The translations under genes were made by a program, and so were the position numbers. The notes below the pieces were generated by a model. The model ran no database searches, was not told where the DNA came from, and was given only the letters and a program-made list of their open reading frames with translations. Source: Candidatus Tectimicrobiota bacterium (GTDB taxonomy: Bacteria; Tectomicrobia; Entotheonellia; Entotheonellales; Entotheonellaceae). Taken from it: DNA of 64,000 nucleotides. The stretch covers positions 5,768 to 69,767 of the forward strand of contig BPKO01000014.1 of NCBI GenBank assembly GCA_026005175.1. Reading direction: 5' to 3'. Positions 35,341-44,904 of this stretch are shown one piece after another (positions within the stretch are counted from its first letter, which is position 1; the number at the start of each line of letters is the position of its first letter).

Positions 35341-36135
35341 ATGCAAATTACCGTCAACGGCATTCGTATGAACTACACCCTCGAAGGCCCGGAAACCGCC
35401 CCGGTGGTGACGCTGAGCCACTCCCTGGCCGCCAACCTCACCATGTGGGACCCGCAAGTGCCGGCCCTCACCTCGCGCTACCGCGTGCTGCGCTACGACA
35501 CCCGCGGCCACGGCGGCACCGAGGCGCCTCCCGGGCCGTACACGCTCGAGCTGCTCGTCGAGGACGTGCGCGCCCTCTTGCAAGCGCTGGGGATTACCCG
35601 CACCCACTTCGTGGGCCTTTCCATGGGCGGCATGATCGGCCAGCTGCTGGCGCTGCAAAGCCCGCAGCTGCTGCAGAGCCTGGTGCTATGCGACACCACC
35701 AGCCGCGTGCCGCCCGAGGCCAAACCCACCTGGGAGGAGCGCATCCGCACTGCCCAGACGCAAGGCCTGGCACCGCTGGTGGAGCCCACCCTGGAGCGCT
35801 GGTTCACCGCCCCCTTCCGCCAGCAGCACCCGGAGGTGGTGGACAAGGTGCGGGCGATGATCCGCGCCACGCCGCCTGCCGGCTACATCGGCTGCTGCCA
35901 CGCCATTGCCGCCCTCGACTTGACCGACCGCCTGCCTGCCATCACCGTGCCCACCCTGGTGATCGTGGGCGAAGAGGACCCAGGGACGCCGGTGGCGGCG
36001 TCGCAGGTTATTCACCAGCAGATCAAGGGCTCTGAGCTGGTGGTCCTCAAAGGGGCGGCCCACCTCTCCAACATGGAGCAGCCGCAGGCGTTTAACGAGG
36101 CGCTGCTGGCCTTTCTCGACCGGCACCGGCAGTAG
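35341..36135 (+). CDS. alpha/beta hydrolase, 3-oxoadipate enol-lactonase-like
   Basis: 264-aa alpha/beta hydrolase. The nucleophile elbow GLSMGG has Ser94, with acid Asp in VIVGEEDPGTP (about 216) and His in GAAHLSNMEQP (about 243). The N-terminus MQITVNGIRMNYTLEG and RYDTRGHGGTEAPPGPYTLE are characteristic of PcaD-type lactonases opening 3-oxoadipate enol-lactone. No other beta-ketoadipate genes are adjacent, so an unrelated ester or lactone is possible. The start 35341 is better spaced from GGAGGAG than 35335. Followed 9 nt later by the M20 gene. Confidence 0.82.
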   Translation: MQITVNGIRMNYTLEGPETAPVVTLSHSLAANLTMWDPQVPALTSRYRVLRYDTRGHGGTEAPPGPYTLELLVEDVRALLQALGITRTHFVGLSMGGMIGQLLALQSPQLLQSLVLCDTTSRVPPEAKPTWEERIRTAQTQGLAPLVEPTLERWFTAPFRQQHPEVVDKVRAMIRATPPAGYIGCCHAIAALDLTDRLPAITVPTLVIVGEEDPGTPVAASQVIHQQIKGSELVVLKGAAHLSNMEQPQAFNEALLAFLDRHRQ

Positions 36136-36144
36136 GAGGAGGCG

Positions 36145-37335
36145 ATGGAGGCTGACGAGCTGCACCAGCAGGTGGCGGAGCTGCGCGAGGCAGTGGTGGC
36201 GCTGCGGCGCGAGCTGCACCGCTGGCCCGAGCTCGGGTTTCAGGAAGAGAAAACGGCGGCGCGGGTGGCTGCCGAGCTGCGCCACCTCGGGCTGGACGTG
36301 CGCACCGGGGTGGGCAAGACAGGGGTGGTGGGCGTGCTGCGCGGCGCGCGGCCGGGAAAAACGGTGCTGCTGCGCGCCGACATGGACGCCCTGCCGCTGC
36401 AGGAGGCCACCGGCGCCCCGTATGCCTCGGAAAACCCTGGCGTCATGCACGCCTGCGGCCACGATGGCCACACCGCCATCTTGCTCACCGTGGCCCGGCT
36501 GCTGGCCGCGCGGCGCGAAGCCCTGCCGGGCACGGTGAAGTTCGTCTTCCAGCCCGCCGAGGAGCTGCCGCCAGGGGGCGCACAGGCGATGATCGCCGAG
36601 GGCGTCCTGGAAGACCCGCCTGTAGACGCCGCGTTTGCCCTGCACCTGTGGAACAGCCTGCCGGTGGGGCAAATCGGCGTCAGTGCCGGGCCGATCATGG
36701 CCAGCGCCGACCGCTTCCAGATCCGCATCAAAGGGGTGGGCAGCCACGGCGCTTACCCCCACTTGGGGGTGGATCCCATCGTGGTGGGCAGCCACCTGGT
36801 GAGCGCTTTGCAGACGCTGGTGAGCCGCGAGCTGCCGCCGCTCACCCCGGCGGTGGTGACGGTGGGCAAGTTCCATGCCGGCACCGCCTTTAACGTCATT
36901 CCCAGCGAGGCCGAGCTGGCAGGCACGGTGCGCACCGTGGACGCCGCCGTGCGCCAGGAGATGCCGGCGCGGCTCGAGCGGCTGGTGCGCGGCCTGGCCG
37001 CCGCCATGCGCGCCGAAAGCGAGGTGACTTACACGTTTGGCTACCCGGTGACGGTGAACGACGCCAAGATGGCCGCCCTGGCGGCGCAGGTGGCACGGCA
37101 GGTGGTGGGGGAGGCCAACGTGGTGGCGCCGCAGATGAGCATGGGCGCCGAAGACTTTGCGTACTTTCTTGAGGCGGTGCCGGGCTGCTACTTGCGGCTG
37201 GGCTCGGGCAACGCTGCCCGCGGCCTGGTGCAGCCCCACCACAGCGCCCTTTTTGACTTTGACGAAGCCGCCTTGCCCATCGGCGTGGAGGTGCTGGCGC
37301 GCCTGGCGCTGGCCTTCCTGCATCAGGAGACTTAG
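36145..37335 (+). CDS. M20-family amidohydrolase (IAA-amino-acid hydrolase-like)
   Basis: 396-aa metallopeptidase of the M20D group. Metal-binding blocks are LLRADMDALP, HACGHDGHTA, FQPAEE (catalytic Glu) and MSMGAEDFAYF, with a lid dimerisation domain around GVGSHGAYPHLGVDP. These enzymes hydrolyse N-acyl amino acids or hippurate-type amides. The ATG at 36145 follows GGAGGAGG. It is co-directional with the lactonase-like hydrolase and the CoA-transferase (gap 5 nt), forming a probable operon for amide or ester degradation ending in CoA activation. Confidence 0.9.
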   Translation: MEADELHQQVAELREAVVALRRELHRWPELGFQEEKTAARVAAELRHLGLDVRTGVGKTGVVGVLRGARPGKTVLLRADMDALPLQEATGAPYASENPGVMHACGHDGHTAILLTVARLLAARREALPGTVKFVFQPAEELPPGGAQAMIAEGVLEDPPVDAAFALHLWNSLPVGQIGVSAGPIMASADRFQIRIKGVGSHGAYPHLGVDPIVVGSHLVSALQTLVSRELPPLTPAVVTVGKFHAGTAFNVIPSEAELAGTVRTVDAAVRQEMPARLERLVRGLAAAMRAESEVTYTFGYPVTVNDAKMAALAAQVARQVVGEANVVAPQMSMGAEDFAYFLEAVPGCYLRLGSGNAARGLVQPHHSALFDFDEAALPIGVEVLARLALAFLHQET

Positions 37336-37340
37336 GGAGC

Positions 37341-38651
37341 ATGACCCCTCCAGAGGAGCGTGAAGACGAAGCGGCCCTGGAAGCGCGCATCGCGGCGCTG
37401 GAAGCGGAGCTGCAGCGGCTCAAGGCACGGCGCCGGCGGCAGCAGCCGCTTGCCGGCATCCGCGTGCTTGACTTGTCGCGGTTTATTTTTGGCCCGTTCT
37501 GTACCCAGATGCTGGCCGACATGGGGGCCGAGGTGATCAAAGTGGAGCCCCTGAGTGGCGACCCGGCTCGCCGCGCCGGCTGGGTGGCGGTACACGGGGA
37601 AAGCGCCTCGTTTCTGGCGCGCAACCGCGGCAAGCGCAGCCTTGCCCTGGACTTGCGCCAGCCGGCCGCGCAGGAAATCGTGCGGCGGCTGGCGATGCGC
37701 AGCGACGTGCTGGTGCACAACTTCCGCCCCGGCGTCATGGAGCGCCTGGGGCTGGGCGCGGCACAGCTGCGCGCCGCTTGCCCGCAGCTCATTTACTGCG
37801 CCCTCAGCGGCTACGGGGCAAGCGGGCCGCGGGCCGACTGGCCGGGCCAGGACTTGCTGCTGCAGGCGCTGTCGGGCCTGGTGAGCCTTACCGGCTGGGA
37901 AGGCGGGCCGCCGGTGGCGGTAGGGACGTACGTGGTGGACGTCACGGGGGCGTTTGTGGCCGCCTACGGCATCCTCGCTGCCCTCTACGCGCGTGCCCAG
38001 TACGGCGTGGGGCAGGAGGTAGAGGTGTCGCTGCTCGACGCCGCCCTGGCGCTGCAGGCCATGGAGGCGGCAGTGTACTTAAACGGCGGCGTGGTGCCCG
38101 GCAAGAGCGGCAGCGGCCACTGGATGATGCCGCCGCCCTACGGTATTTTCCAGACCCGCGACGGGCAGCTGGCCCTCAACGCCCACTCGGACGACTGGTG
38201 GGCGCGCCTGTGCCGGGTGCCGGCCTTTGCCCACTTGGGACAGGACGCGCGCTTTGCCACGCGTCAGGCACGTGCTGCCCACCGCGAAGCCCTCAATGCC
38301 GAGGTGCAGCGCATCCTGGCCACCCGCTGCCGGGACGAATGGCTCGAAGAGCTGCGGCGCTACGACGTGCTGTGTGCCCCGGTGCTCAATTACGCCGAGG
38401 TCTTTGCTGACCCGCAGGTGCAGCACAACGGCATCGTTGTCGCCCAGCCCCATCCTGCCGGGGGCACGGTGCGGGTCATCGGCATCCCGGTCAAGCTGTC
38501 GCACACCCCGGGCGAGCCCGGTCCGGTGGCGCCGCCGCTTGGCGCCCATACGCGGCCGATTCTAAAGGAGCTGGGCTACGACGAGGCGCACATTGCTCGG
38601 CTGGCCCAGCAAGGCGTCATCGGCTTGCCCCCCGAGGACGGCGCCTCATGA
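37341..38651 (+). CDS. CaiB/BaiF family CoA-transferase with N-terminal coiled coil
   Basis: 436-aa class III CoA-transferase. An added ~35-residue charged helix ([19 protein letters not shown]) precedes the standard start [20 protein letters not shown], then [29 protein letters not shown] and [16 protein letters not shown] (catalytic Asp region). It transfers CoA between organic acids. The N-terminal helix is uncommon and could mediate oligomerisation. GGGAGC precedes the ATG 5 nt after the M20 stop. A paralog lies at 13286-14500. Confidence 0.9.
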   Translation: MTPPEEREDEAALEARIAALEAELQRLKARRRRQQPLAGIRVLDLSRFIFGPFCTQMLADMGAEVIKVEPLSGDPARRAGWVAVHGESASFLARNRGKRSLALDLRQPAAQEIVRRLAMRSDVLVHNFRPGVMERLGLGAAQLRAACPQLIYCALSGYGASGPRADWPGQDLLLQALSGLVSLTGWEGGPPVAVGTYVVDVTGAFVAAYGILAALYARAQYGVGQEVEVSLLDAALALQAMEAAVYLNGGVVPGKSGSGHWMMPPPYGIFQTRDGQLALNAHSDDWWARLCRVPAFAHLGQDARFATRQARAAHREALNAEVQRILATRCRDEWLEELRRYDVLCAPVLNYAEVFADPQVQHNGIVVAQPHPAGGTVRVIGIPVKLSHTPGEPGPVAPPLGAHTRPILKELGYDEAHIARLAQQGVIGLPPEDGAS

Positions 38652-38727
38652 GGCCTCGTGCCGCAGCCGGCAGCGTGCGCTACGATTAAAACAGTACCCC
38701 TCTTGGCACGGTCATAAGGAGACCGCC

Positions 38728-40377
38728 ATGCCTGCGTTTCACTACCAGGAAATCTTCGAGCACGGGCCAGATACCACCCCGTATCGCCTGCTGACCACGG
38801 ATTACGTCTCGACGACGAGGTTTGAGGGCCGCGAGATCCTCAAGGTGGCGCCAGAAGGGCTCACGCTGCTTGCCCGCCAGGCGTTTGACGACGTCGAGCA
38901 CCTGCTGCGTCCCGGCCACTTGCAGCAGCTGCGCCGCATCCTTGAGGATCCCGAGGCTTCGGACAACGACCGCTTCGTGGCCCTCGAGCTGCTGCACAAC
39001 GCCGTGATTGCCGCCGGCCGCGTGCTGCCGGGGTGCCAGGATACCGGCACGGCAATTGTGTTTGCCTACAAGGGCGAAAACGTCTTCACCGGCTGCAACG
39101 ACGCCGAGGCGCTTTCACTTGGCATTTACCAGGCCTTTCAGGAGCGCAACCTGCGCTATTCGCAGCTGGCGCCGCTCGACATGTACACGGAAAAAAACAC
39201 CGGCACCAACCTGCCGGCGCAGATCGAGATCTACGCCGAGCGGGGCAACACCTACCGCTTCCTTTTCATCGCCAAAGGCGGCGGCTCGGCCAACAAAACG
39301 TTCCTCTACCAGGAGACCAAGGCGCTGCTCAACCCCGAGTCCCTGCTTACGTTTGTCGCCGACAAGCTGCGCGCCCTGGGCACCGCCGCCTGCCCGCCCT
39401 ACCACCTGGCGCTGGTCGTCGGCGGCATGTCGGCCGAGTTCACCCTCAAGACCGTCAAGCTGGCCAGCTGCCACTACCTGGACGATCTGCCCACCAGCGG
39501 CAACGAGTACGGCCGCGCTTTTCGTGACCTCGACCTGGAAGAGAAGATCTTCAAGCTCTGCACCGCCATCGGCATCGGCGCCCAGTTTGGCGGCAAGTAC
39601 TTTGCCCACGACGTGCGCGTCATCCGCCTGCCTCGTCACGGCGCCTCGTGTCCCGTGGGCCTCGGCGTTTCCTGCTCGGCGCACCGCCAGATCCTGGGCA
39701 AGATCACCCGCGAGGGCATCTTTCTCGAGCAGCTGGAAACCGACCCGGCGCAGTACCTCCCCGAGGTGCGCGAGGACCAGCTGCGCGCCGGGACCGTCGC
39801 CATCGACTTGCGCCGGCCTATGGCCGAGATTCTTGCCGAGCTGCGCCGCTATCCGGTGGGAACGCGCCTGTCGCTTTCGGGGCCGATGATCGTGGCGCGC
39901 GACATCGCCCATGCCCGGCTCAAAGCCCAGCTCGAAGCCGGCGAAGACTTGCCCCCGTACTTCAAAGAGCACGTCATTTACTACGCCGGGCCAGCCAAAA
40001 AGCCCGCAGGCTATGCGTCCGGCTCTTTTGGCCCCACCACCGCCAGCCGCATGGATCCCTACGTCGAGCTTTTCCAGCGCCACGGCGGCAGCCTGGTGAT
40101 GTTGGCCAAAGGCAACCGCTCGCCGCAGGTGCGCGAGGCCTGCAAGAAGTATGGCGGCTTCTACCTCGGCTCTATCGGCGGCCCGGCAGCACGCCTGGCT
40201 GAGCACAGTATCAAAAAAGTGGAGCTGGTGGATTACCCGGAGCTGGGCATGGAAGCCATCTGGCGCATCGAGGTGGAGGACTTCCCCGCCTTCATCGTCA
40301 TCAACCACGAAGGCAAGGACTTTTACGCCGAGCTGCTGGCGCGGCGCCCCGAGGAGCTGGTGCAGCTGGTGTCGTAA
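38728..40377 (+). CDS. class I fumarate hydratase (iron-sulfur)
   Basis: 549-aa single-chain fumarase of the oxygen-sensitive FumA/FumB class, interconverting fumarate and malate through a 4Fe-4S cluster. [10 protein letters not shown] contains the first cluster Cys, [12 protein letters not shown] the substrate region, [15 protein letters not shown] further cysteines, and [15 protein letters not shown] and [10 protein letters not shown] are beta-domain signatures. The ATG at 38728 follows AAGGAG; the longer upstream frame is not supported. Likely part of the TCA cycle or of dicarboxylate use with the neighbouring CoA genes. Confidence 0.95.
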   Translation: MPAFHYQEIFEHGPDTTPYRLLTTDYVSTTRFEGREILKVAPEGLTLLARQAFDDVEHLLRPGHLQQLRRILEDPEASDNDRFVALELLHNAVIAAGRVLPGCQDTGTAIVFAYKGENVFTGCNDAEALSLGIYQAFQERNLRYSQLAPLDMYTEKNTGTNLPAQIEIYAERGNTYRFLFIAKGGGSANKTFLYQETKALLNPESLLTFVADKLRALGTAACPPYHLALVVGGMSAEFTLKTVKLASCHYLDDLPTSGNEYGRAFRDLDLEEKIFKLCTAIGIGAQFGGKYFAHDVRVIRLPRHGASCPVGLGVSCSAHRQILGKITREGIFLEQLETDPAQYLPEVREDQLRAGTVAIDLRRPMAEILAELRRYPVGTRLSLSGPMIVARDIAHARLKAQLEAGEDLPPYFKEHVIYYAGPAKKPAGYASGSFGPTTASRMDPYVELFQRHGGSLVMLAKGNRSPQVREACKKYGGFYLGSIGGPAARLAEHSIKKVELVDYPELGMEAIWRIEVEDFPAFIVINHEGKDFYAELLARRPEELVQLVS

Positions 40378-40418
40378 GGGGCGGCAAGGGGCCCGTGTCT
40401 ACCCTTGCCGCCGCCGAC

Positions 40419-40946
40419 TCACGGATTGACCACCATGTGCCGGTGCCGCTGCCAGAAGTAAAGCGCCATGGCCGCTGCCGCCAGGAAGTTGCCGGCGAGC
40501 ACGGCCCGCCACGGCAGGACCTGGGAAAGCGGCCAGGCAAAGACCGCTTCGGCGGCCAAAAAGCCGCTCTCGAAGACCACAAAGAGCAGCAACACGCCAA
40601 ACCCCAGATTGGGGTTCTGCTCGGCCAGCTTGAGTAGATAAGCAGCGGCACCGCCCAAGGCGGCAAAGATCAGCCAGTGGACAAAGGTAAAACCTACCAC
40701 CACGTCCAGGGACAGAGGCAAGTCCTGCAAGGCAGCGCCGTCGCGTAGCCCCTTGAGGACCACGTGTCCCAGGACGTTGGGCGTGTACAGGGGGCGCCCG
40801 CCAAGGGCGTCCAGGATCAGGAACCACAAGGCAATGGTCACAGCGCCAAGCGTGCCAGCGACCACCCCTTCCTGGTACCAGGTGGCTTGCCGGGCTTCCT
40901 GGCGTTCGGCAGGCGTCGTTGTCTGGGAACCGGTGTGCTGCACCAT
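40419..40946 (-). CDS. four-helix integral membrane protein, unknown
   Basis: 175-aa inner-membrane protein with about four transmembrane helices: GTLGAVTIALWFLILDALGG, FTFVHWLIFAALGGAAAYLL, GFGVLLLFVVFESGFLAAEA and LAGNFLAAAAMALYF. The N-terminal 25 residues are hydrophilic and Gln/Thr-rich. GAGGAGGAGAG precedes the ATG at 40946. Not recognised; no cofactor-binding His or Cys pattern is clear. It is convergent with the fumarase gene (41 nt between stops). Confidence 0.7.
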   Translation of the reverse strand: MVQHTGSQTTTPAERQEARQATWYQEGVVAGTLGAVTIALWFLILDALGGRPLYTPNVLGHVVLKGLRDGAALQDLPLSLDVVVGFTFVHWLIFAALGGAAAYLLKLAEQNPNLGFGVLLLFVVFESGFLAAEAVFAWPLSQVLPWRAVLAGNFLAAAAMALYFWQRHRHMVVNP

Positions 40947-41088
40947 CGTTCTCTCCTCCTCTGACCACCTCTCAGGACAGGTGGAAACGGCCCTGGGTGC
41001 CCGCTTCATGCCGGTTCGTACGGCGCTCGTCGCTGTGTTATTCCTGGGATTGAGGCGCTGCTGGAGGCCGGAACACAACCCTGAGGGC

Positions 41089-41643
41089 GTGTCCCGGAAG
41101 CGCTGGCATCACGGGCACCGTCTGTACCGGCGACTGCTTCCGGTGCTCACGCTCACCAGTCTGCTGTGGGGATCGGCTGCGGCAACCACGATCTCTTCTA
41201 AAGATATACCCCCGCAGCCTCCCGCTGTCGAGGCGTTTACCGCCTACATGAACTTGCTGGGAGAGGGCCGCTTTGCCGAGGCCTACGCCTACCGCGCCGG
41301 CATCAGCCGCGAGGCCTTCCTGCAGCAGGCCCGCCGGGAGTGGGAAGACTACACGCGGCTGTTTGGCCAGGCCGGCTTGCGATTTTTGGGCTGGCGGGTG
41401 CGGGTGGTGGACTATACCGCCGATGTGGGCGGCAACTTGTACTTGCGCATGGTGCAGACGTTCCGGCTGCAGGCAGGCAAGCAGCTGCTGTTGCGCCATG
41501 CCGGCTTTCTCTGCCGCGTGACGCTGCAACATACCCGGATCGTGACCCTCGACATCATCCGCGGCCAGATCCTGGGCGAAGAAACCCGCCCCTGGCCGTC
41601 CCAGGAGGCCCCATGCGCGCGGTGCTCCACCGTCCCGAAGTGA
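41089..41643 (+). CDS. hypothetical secreted protein
   Basis: About 184-aa protein with a signal peptide if translation starts at GTG 41089: basic SRKRWHHGHRLYRR, hydrophobic LLPVLTLTSLLWG, likely cleavage after SAAA. An in-frame ATG at 41008 would add 27 residues and a second hydrophobic patch, so the start is uncertain. The mature domain (AFTAYMNLLGEGRFAEAYAY onward) has a SnoaL/NTF2-like feel, but this is weak. The 3' end overlaps the GGT start by 31 nt, implying co-expression. Confidence 0.55.
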   Translation: MSRKRWHHGHRLYRRLLPVLTLTSLLWGSAAATTISSKDIPPQPPAVEAFTAYMNLLGEGRFAEAYAYRAGISREAFLQQARREWEDYTRLFGQAGLRFLGWRVRVVDYTADVGGNLYLRMVQTFRLQAGKQLLLRHAGFLCRVTLQHTRIVTLDIIRGQILGEETRPWPSQEAPCARCSTVPK

Positions 41644-43262
41644 TAGCCCCTACCGGCATGGTGGCCACGCCGCACTACCTGGCCAGCGCCGCCGGCCTGC
41701 GCGTGCTGCGCGCCGGCGGCAATGCCATCGAGGCAGCGATTGCTGCTTCGGCAGTGTGCGCGGTGGTCTATCCCCACATGTGCGGTCTGGGCGGCGACAG
41801 CGTCTGGCTCCTCTACGACGCCCGCCAAAAGCAGGTGCGGGCTCTCAACGGCACGGGCTGGGCCGGGGAGCGCTGCACCCTGGCTTTCTACCAGCAGGCT
41901 ACCGGCGGCGAGGCCATTCCCCCGCGCGGCTTCCTGGCGGCCAACACGGTGCCGGGTGCGGTGGACGCCTGGGAAAAGGCCTACACCTACGGACGCCGCC
42001 ATTTTGCTGCCAGTCTGCCGTGGCCGGCGCTGTTCGAGGAGGCCATCGCCTACGCCGACGGCGGCTACCCGGTGACGGCCAGCCAGTTCCACTGGACCTG
42101 GCGCGACACCCAGGAGGCCGCCAATCCCCTGGGCAGCCTGCAGCGCTTTGCCGGCTTTCGCCAGACGTACTTAAAGCCCGACGGCACCCCGTACCGCGCC
42201 GGCGAGCGCCTGCGCCAGCCGGCGCTGGCGCGCACCCTGCGCACCCTGGCCGCTGCCGGGGCGCGGGTTTTCTACGAAGGGGAGCTGGCCGAGCGGCTGG
42301 TGCGCGATCTGGAGGCGCACGGCGGCGTCCTCACCCGCGACGACTTCCGCCACTACCATGCCACCTGGGTGGCGCCGCTGCGCAGCACCTACCGCGGCTA
42401 CACCGTCTACGGCGTGCCGCCCAACACCCAGGGCCTGGCCACCCTGCTCTTGCTTAACCTGCTGGCCCACGTCGACGTGGCAGCGCTGGGCGAGGGCACG
42501 GCCGATTACTACCACCTCATGGTGGAAGCCACCAAGCTGGCCTTTGCCGACCGCGACCGCTGGGTGGCCGATCCGGCGTTTGCCGCTATTCCCCTTGCGA
42601 CCCTGCTCGACCCGGCCTACGCCGGCCGGCGCCTACGCCAGCTCGACTGGCAGCGCGCCGCGCCGCCGCCTACTCCCGGCCCGGCGGCCGGCGACACGGT
42701 GGCCATCGTCAGCGCCGACGCCCAGGGCAACGGGGTGGCCATGCTGCAAAGCCTCTACTTCGACTTTGGCTCCGGCATCGTGGCCGGCGACACCGGCGTG
42801 CTGCTGCACAACCGCGGTAGCTTCTTCTCCCTCGACCCCCACCACCCCAACTGCCTGGCCCCGCGCAAGCGCCCCTTTCACACCCTCTGCCCCGGCCTGC
42901 TCTGCCGCGGCGACCGCCTCTTCCTGCTGCATGCCACCATGGGCGGTGAAGGACAGCCCCAGACGCAGGCGGCCCTGGTGACGCGCCTGGTGGATTTCGG
43001 GCTGCCGCTGCAGGCGGCCATCGAGGCGCCGCGCTGGCTCTACGGCCGCACCTGGGGGATGGCAACGCGTGACCTGTCTCTGGAGGCGCGGGTGCCGGAG
43101 GCGGTGGTGCAGGAATTGCAGCGGCGCGGCCATCCAGTGCGCGTGGTGGCCCCCTGGGACGAGTGCATGGGCCACGCCCAGGCGATCCTCATCGACCCGG
43201 CGACGGGCATGCGCCATGGCGGGGCCGACCCGCGCAGCGACGGCCTCGCCCTGGGGTACTGA
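41613..43262 (+). CDS. gamma-glutamyltranspeptidase family protein
   Basis: 549-aa Ntn-hydrolase, second GGT paralog here. RVLRAGGNAIEAAIAASAVCAVV near the N-terminus is the family block, and autoprocessing should occur at Thr of AAGDTVAIVSADAQGN (about residue 364). The small subunit keeps SGIVAGDTGVLLHNRG and ATMGGEGQPQ. There is no signal peptide at the ATG (41613, GGAGG upstream), so a cytoplasmic role is likely. Shares layout but little sequence with the gene at 18955-20694. It may act on gamma-glutamyl or cephalosporin-type amides. Confidence 0.9.
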   Translation: MRAVLHRPEVIAPTGMVATPHYLASAAGLRVLRAGGNAIEAAIAASAVCAVVYPHMCGLGGDSVWLLYDARQKQVRALNGTGWAGERCTLAFYQQATGGEAIPPRGFLAANTVPGAVDAWEKAYTYGRRHFAASLPWPALFEEAIAYADGGYPVTASQFHWTWRDTQEAANPLGSLQRFAGFRQTYLKPDGTPYRAGERLRQPALARTLRTLAAAGARVFYEGELAERLVRDLEAHGGVLTRDDFRHYHATWVAPLRSTYRGYTVYGVPPNTQGLATLLLLNLLAHVDVAALGEGTADYYHLMVEATKLAFADRDRWVADPAFAAIPLATLLDPAYAGRRLRQLDWQRAAPPPTPGPAAGDTVAIVSADAQGNGVAMLQSLYFDFGSGIVAGDTGVLLHNRGSFFSLDPHHPNCLAPRKRPFHTLCPGLLCRGDRLFLLHATMGGEGQPQTQAALVTRLVDFGLPLQAAIEAPRWLYGRTWGMATRDLSLEARVPEAVVQELQRRGHPVRVVAPWDECMGHAQAILIDPATGMRHGGADPRSDGLALGY

Positions 43263-43266
43263 GGCC

Positions 43267-43743
43267 TCAGGCCGGCGGCAAGGTGGCGGCCAGCAGCCGG
43301 CGCATGTGGGCCACGTGGGTGCCTTCCCAGTAAATGCGGCGGCAGTGCGGGCAAATCAGAAAACGCTGCTGCTGCTGCCGCACGTAAGAGGGCACCCGGG
43401 CTGCCACGTCCTGGCCCGGGGCCGCTTGGAGTTCCTCGTTGCAGCACAGGCAACGGCTGAAGAGCCGCTCCTGCCAGCCCAGGCCAAAGGCCTCGACTAC
43501 CTGGCGCACTTGCGCCAGAGGGGCTTCGGCGTGCAGCAGCAAGTAGCGCTCGAGGCGCCACTGGCGGGGCAGGGCGCGGTCGCGGGTGAGGACCACCCGC
43601 CCTTCGGCGCGTGCCTGCTGCACCAGCTCGGCGTCGGCAATGTGGGCCCGGTACGCGGTGTCGTAGCCCAGCACGCGCAGCCAGCGCGCCAGGCGGCCAA
43701 GCATGGCGTCGGCGATAAACCGCGGCGGGGTGCTCTGCGTCAT
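43267..43743 (-). CDS. Mut7-C RNase-domain protein with zinc ribbon
   Basis: 158-aa protein related to the Mut7-C (DUF82) family. It has a PIN-like fold start FIADAMLGRLARWLRVLGYDT with Asp residues, then VVLTRDRALP, and a C-terminal zinc ribbon CLCCNEEL...FLICPHCRRIYW (two CxxC pairs) ending THVAHM. Such proteins are presumed RNases. The ATG at 43743 with GGGAG upstream is preferred; a longer in-frame ORF upstream overlaps the next gene antisense. It faces the second GGT gene, 4 nt from its stop. Confidence 0.88.
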   Translation of the reverse strand: MTQSTPPRFIADAMLGRLARWLRVLGYDTAYRAHIADAELVQQARAEGRVVLTRDRALPRQWRLERYLLLHAEAPLAQVRQVVEAFGLGWQERLFSRCLCCNEELQAAPGQDVAARVPSYVRQQQQRFLICPHCRRIYWEGTHVAHMRRLLAATLPPA

Positions 43744-43766
43744 GGCCAAGCTCCCAGGTGCCCTGC

Positions 43767-44552
43767 TCAGCCGCTTCTGGGAAACTGGCCGGGCCGCCGC
43801 CCCGGACCAGGCGGGCCGGCAAAGGCCTGGGCAAGGTGCATCCACTGCCGCGCCAGCTCGCCCTGCACCTGCAAGGCGGTATCGGCGAGGTGGCGCCGCT
43901 GCGTCACCACCAGGCAGAAGTCCAGGGCCGGGCCGGTGATGCGCTGCGCTGCCGCTTCCGGACCCCAGCTCCACCGCGCCCCGGCAGGACTGGTAAGGAC
44001 CACGTGCACCGGCTCTTCTGGGGGCTCGAGGCCGCGTACGCGGTAGCTGTAGGGGCGGGCCAGCACCCCGAGGTGGGCGATGTGGCGCAGGCGCTCGCTG
44101 GCCGGGCGCACGAGGCCAAGCGCATCGACGATGTCTTGCCCGTGCGCCCAGATCTCCATCAGGCGGGCGGTGGCAAAGGAGGCGGCGCTCATGGCCGGCC
44201 CAAACCAGGGAATGCGGGTGCGGGCGTCGAGGCGGCGCAGGACCGCCAGCAGGTCGGCAAAGCCGTGCTGCCACCAGGCCAGCAGCTCGGCGCCGCGCAG
44301 GCGGCGCCCCACTTCCAGCTGCTGCGCGAGGCGGGCGGCGCGCGCCTGGGTGGCCATCTCGGCGGTGAAGCGCGCCGGGTCGGTGACCGCCAGGATGGCC
44401 ACGCGGTCGGTCCAGCCCAGGTGGCTGATCTGGTCGCGCACCTGCCAGCCTTCGGCCGGCGTCGGCCGCGCCCAGGCCGCCTCGTCGAGGCCCGCGAGCA
44501 AGCCAGCCAGCGCCTGCTGTTCTGCTGCCAAGTCGTCACAGAGGGGTTGCAT
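43767..44552 (-). CDS. DinB-fold/maleylpyruvate isomerase-like protein (TIGR03084-type)
   Basis: 261-aa protein of the DinB/mycothiol-dependent maleylpyruvate isomerase superfamily. WQVRDQISHLGWTDRVAIL near residue 40 and RLMEIWAHGQDIVDALG near 135 place the three metal-binding His of the four-helix bundle (HL, W, H). A C-terminal sterol-carrier-like domain with WGPEAAAQRITGPALDFCLV follows, as in the TIGR03084 group. The ATG at 44552 is chosen; the long upstream frame is not supported. Thiol-dependent isomerase or transferase activity is inference. Confidence 0.8.
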   Translation of the reverse strand: MQPLCDDLAAEQQALAGLLAGLDEAAWARPTPAEGWQVRDQISHLGWTDRVAILAVTDPARFTAEMATQARAARLAQQLEVGRRLRGAELLAWWQHGFADLLAVLRRLDARTRIPWFGPAMSAASFATARLMEIWAHGQDIVDALGLVRPASERLRHIAHLGVLARPYSYRVRGLEPPEEPVHVVLTSPAGARWSWGPEAAAQRITGPALDFCLVVTQRRHLADTALQVQGELARQWMHLAQAFAGPPGPGRRPGQFPRSG

Positions 44553-44688
44553 GTCCACGGAAGGCGTCCTTCTGGGCAAGGGAGCCGCTTTTCCCCATTG
44601 TACCAGAAACGCCGCGCCCGCGGGCCTTGCCTTTGCCCAGCGGGCGTAGTATGGTGGCGTCCTAGACGCTGCGCAGAGGGAGGGGAAG

Positions 44689-44901
44689 ATGGGCATCGTC
44701 ACCCACATTCACCTGGCACCGGCAGCCGGAGCCCCCATGGTGGCGGTCGACGCTGCCGAGCTGGTCGTCGGAGAAGGCATCGAAGAACTCGTGGGCCGGC
44801 CGCTCCGCCATCTCCTGAGTGGCCGCGGCGGCGTGCGCTGCGAGGTGCTCGAGGGCGGCACGGTCCGCGTGGGCGATGCGGTGGTGCCGCTGGAGGAATA
44901 G
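44689..44901 (+). CDS. truncated MOSC-like protein (70 aa)
   Basis: A 70-residue protein whose first ~30 residues (GIVTHIHLAPAAGAPM ... AELVVGEGIE) match the start of MOSC-domain proteins and whose last ~37 residues (GRPLRHLLSGRGGVRCEVLE then GGTVRVGDAV) match the end of the same domain. The central MOSC segment, which holds the conserved Cys that receives sulfur or binds the molybdenum cofactor, is missing. GGGAGGGG precedes the ATG at 44689. Whether it is a functional mini-protein or an internally deleted relic is unclear. The next gene starts 3 nt later. Confidence 0.7.
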   Translation: MGIVTHIHLAPAAGAPMVAVDAAELVVGEGIEELVGRPLRHLLSGRGGVRCEVLEGGTVRVGDAVVPLEE

Positions 44902-44904
44902 GCC

